Source: Eubacteriales bacterium
GTDB lineage: Bacteria > Bacillota > Clostridia > Lachnospirales > Lachnospiraceae
Assembly: GCA_030536995.1 (NCBI GenBank)
Contig: JAUNOY010000001.1
Location: 251,275 to 315,274 of the forward strand
Length of the DNA stretch: 64,000 nt
Direction: 5' to 3'
Shown here: positions 63,015 to 64,000 of the stretch, piece after piece
Layout: each line of letters begins with the position of its first letter
Position numbering within the stretch: the stretch's first letter is position 1
Translations under genes and position numbers: made by a program
The notes under the pieces: model-generated
Told to the model about the DNA's origin: nothing
Databases searched by the model: none
The model's input: only the letters and a program-made list of their open reading frames with translations

Positions 63015-63914
63015 TCAAACAATAATTGTAACCTCAAACTTCGTATCATCGTACTCAAAATCCATCTCTCCGTTATATTGATTTACTATGTACTGCGCGC
63101 TTGCAATTCCAAGCCCATGTTTTTCCTTTTCCTCTTTATCTGTTACAAACCTCATTTTATCTCTGGACGCTTTTTTCATACATGAATTTTTAATTTTCAG
63201 CATAAACATTTGATTCATATTTTTCATATTTAACTCAATAAATCTTTCTCCCTCCGGACATTTCTCAGACGCTTCAATGGCATTATCCAGTAAATTTCCC
63301 ATGAGAATTACAAAATCTGACTCTTCCATTGGTATGTATTCAACATTTAGATTACATAGAAACTTTATCTTTGCCTCTTCCATTTTTCGATATTTAATGT
63401 TTAAAATAAGATTCAGGCTTTTAATCCTGCTCCAGATTTTTCCCTCTCTTGCAACTAATGTGTCCTGAAAGTTTTGTAAAAACTCAGCCGCAGTTTTGTT
63501 TTCCCCTTTTCTTAAACATTCCGCAACATAAGAAACCATATGTTTTTCATCGTGAACCAGCTGTCTGTATTTTTCGTATGAAACGCTCATCTCCTCATAC
63601 TGTGTTTGTATTGCACTATTTCTTACATTGAGCAGAAATTTTTCTTTTTCTACAATGTTTCCATAAGCTTTCACAAAGATTATAATCAGAAACAGAATAA
63701 ATCCAACAAATAAGCTTAAAATAACCGATAAATAATTATTCTCTATTTTCCCAGCTCCATAATTAATCGATATATCCATAATAAGAATTAATACTATATT
63801 AGCAGCTAATAATATTTTTTTATGTATCATCAGAAATTTCTCTATTACTATTTTACTTAATCCGAATCGGAGTAAATAATACATGATTACGCAAGTAACA
63901 ATCCACCAGAACAC
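63015..63914 (-). CDS. GHKL sensor histidine kinase, N-terminus possibly truncated
   Basis: The visible 299 residues have two or three hydrophobic segments, then 'KYRQLVHDEKHMVSYV' with the phospho-acceptor His. The GHKL ATPase domain follows (N box 'GNLLDNAIEASEKC', G box 'HGLGIASAQYIVNQ'). AgrC-type kinases usually have ~420 residues and six membrane segments, so the N-terminus looks incomplete. The first available start is GTG at 63914 without a convincing SD. The frame stays open and membrane-like further upstream to an in-frame TAG at about 63966-63968. It pairs with the LytTR regulator 164 nt downstream. Confidence 0.75.
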   Translation of the reverse strand: MFWWIVTCVIMYYLLRFGLSKIVIEKFLMIHKKILLAANIVLILIMDISINYGAGKIENNYLSVILSLFVGFILFLIIIFVKAYGNIVEKEKFLLNVRNSAIQTQYEEMSVSYEKYRQLVHDEKHMVSYVAECLRKGENKTAAEFLQNFQDTLVAREGKIWSRIKSLNLILNIKYRKMEEAKIKFLCNLNVEYIPMEESDFVILMGNLLDNAIEASEKCPEGERFIELNMKNMNQMFMLKIKNSCMKKASRDKMRFVTDKEEKEKHGLGIASAQYIVNQYNGEMDFEYDDTKFEVTIIV

Positions 63915-63954
63915 TTCGCTATACGTATGTTCTCTTAATGACAGAAAAGTACAG

Positions 63955-64000
63955 TTTACAAGGGACTACACAGGGTAGGTATCTGACGGGAGGGGTGCCG
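63955..64000. other. Possible junction at the window edge
   Basis: The last ~40 bases are more GC-rich than the kinase gene and contain an in-frame stop. They may be the edge of an inserted element interrupting the kinase, but too little sequence is visible to identify it. Confidence 0.3.

Noticed and set aside
63955-64000. Group II intron 3' end at the right edge
   Set aside because: A CCTACCC-like string is present, but the expected terminal AY and a visible domain V are missing; only ~40 bases are available.

Overview
The window is a chromosomal segment of a low-to-mid GC, endospore-forming Firmicute. Lachnospiraceae is the best fit (Blautia-like), judged from family-level resemblance of the proteins, strong AGGAGG ribosome binding sites, a spoIIA operon and spoVA genes, class III glutamine synthetase, single-chain PurL, zinc-free S4 and a T-box before valS. 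Most genes lie on the minus strand. Nothing looks like a prophage, CRISPR array or integrative element, except for a possible junction at the extreme right end.

Layout. 1-8.3 kb: YitT membrane protein, an OPT transporter coupled to a PqqD-like protein, and a glnN-MoxR-VWA operon. 8.3-9.7 kb: a lipid kinase, then a three-gene tRNA operon (Val, Met, Met) with its own promoter and terminator. 9.8-18.3 kb: purL, a divergent LysR regulator, an FMN oxidoreductase, csoR-like plus mrp, a 75-aa unknown, and xpt. 18.3-22.6 kb: a coupled cluster of a GDPD-like protein, murT, gatD and a sugar-binding lipoprotein. 22.8-41.8 kb: the S10-spc-alpha ribosomal protein region from rpsJ to rplQ, including secY, adk, map, infA and rpoA. 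Two SPFH genes (hflK, hflC) interrupt it between infA and rpmJ. 42-48 kb: a membrane protein, a PAP2 phosphatase and tcdA-murB-rapZ-whiA-crh-like. 48.3-53.9 kb: a rearranged spoVA locus next to spoIIAA-spoIIAB-sigF. 54-61.7 kb: folC, a 50-aa gene, a zinc-ribbon/TPR protein, an LTA-synthase-like protein and valS under a T-box. 62.1-64 kb: an AgrA/AgrC-type two-component pair whose kinase may be truncated.

The most interesting reading is at 28.68-28.89 kb. A good promoter is followed by an RNA with the yybP-ykoY (Mn2+) riboswitch hallmarks and an alternative terminator, directly upstream of hflK-hflC. That would put an SPFH membrane complex embedded in the ribosomal protein cluster under manganese control. 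Second-tier observations are: a ~220-nt leader before rpsJ closed by long-range helices; a 366-nt hairpin-rich gap between rpmJ and rpsM, where enterobacterial alpha operons carry their S4-binding site; an HPr paralogue with Glu15 in place of the phosphorylated His but with Ser46 kept (Crh-like); a LytTR regulator whose receiver has Glu instead of the phospho-acceptor Asp; and a split spoVA locus in which both parts keep near-identical sigma-G-type promoters.

All calls come from reading sequence and family knowledge. No database search, alignment or folding program was run.
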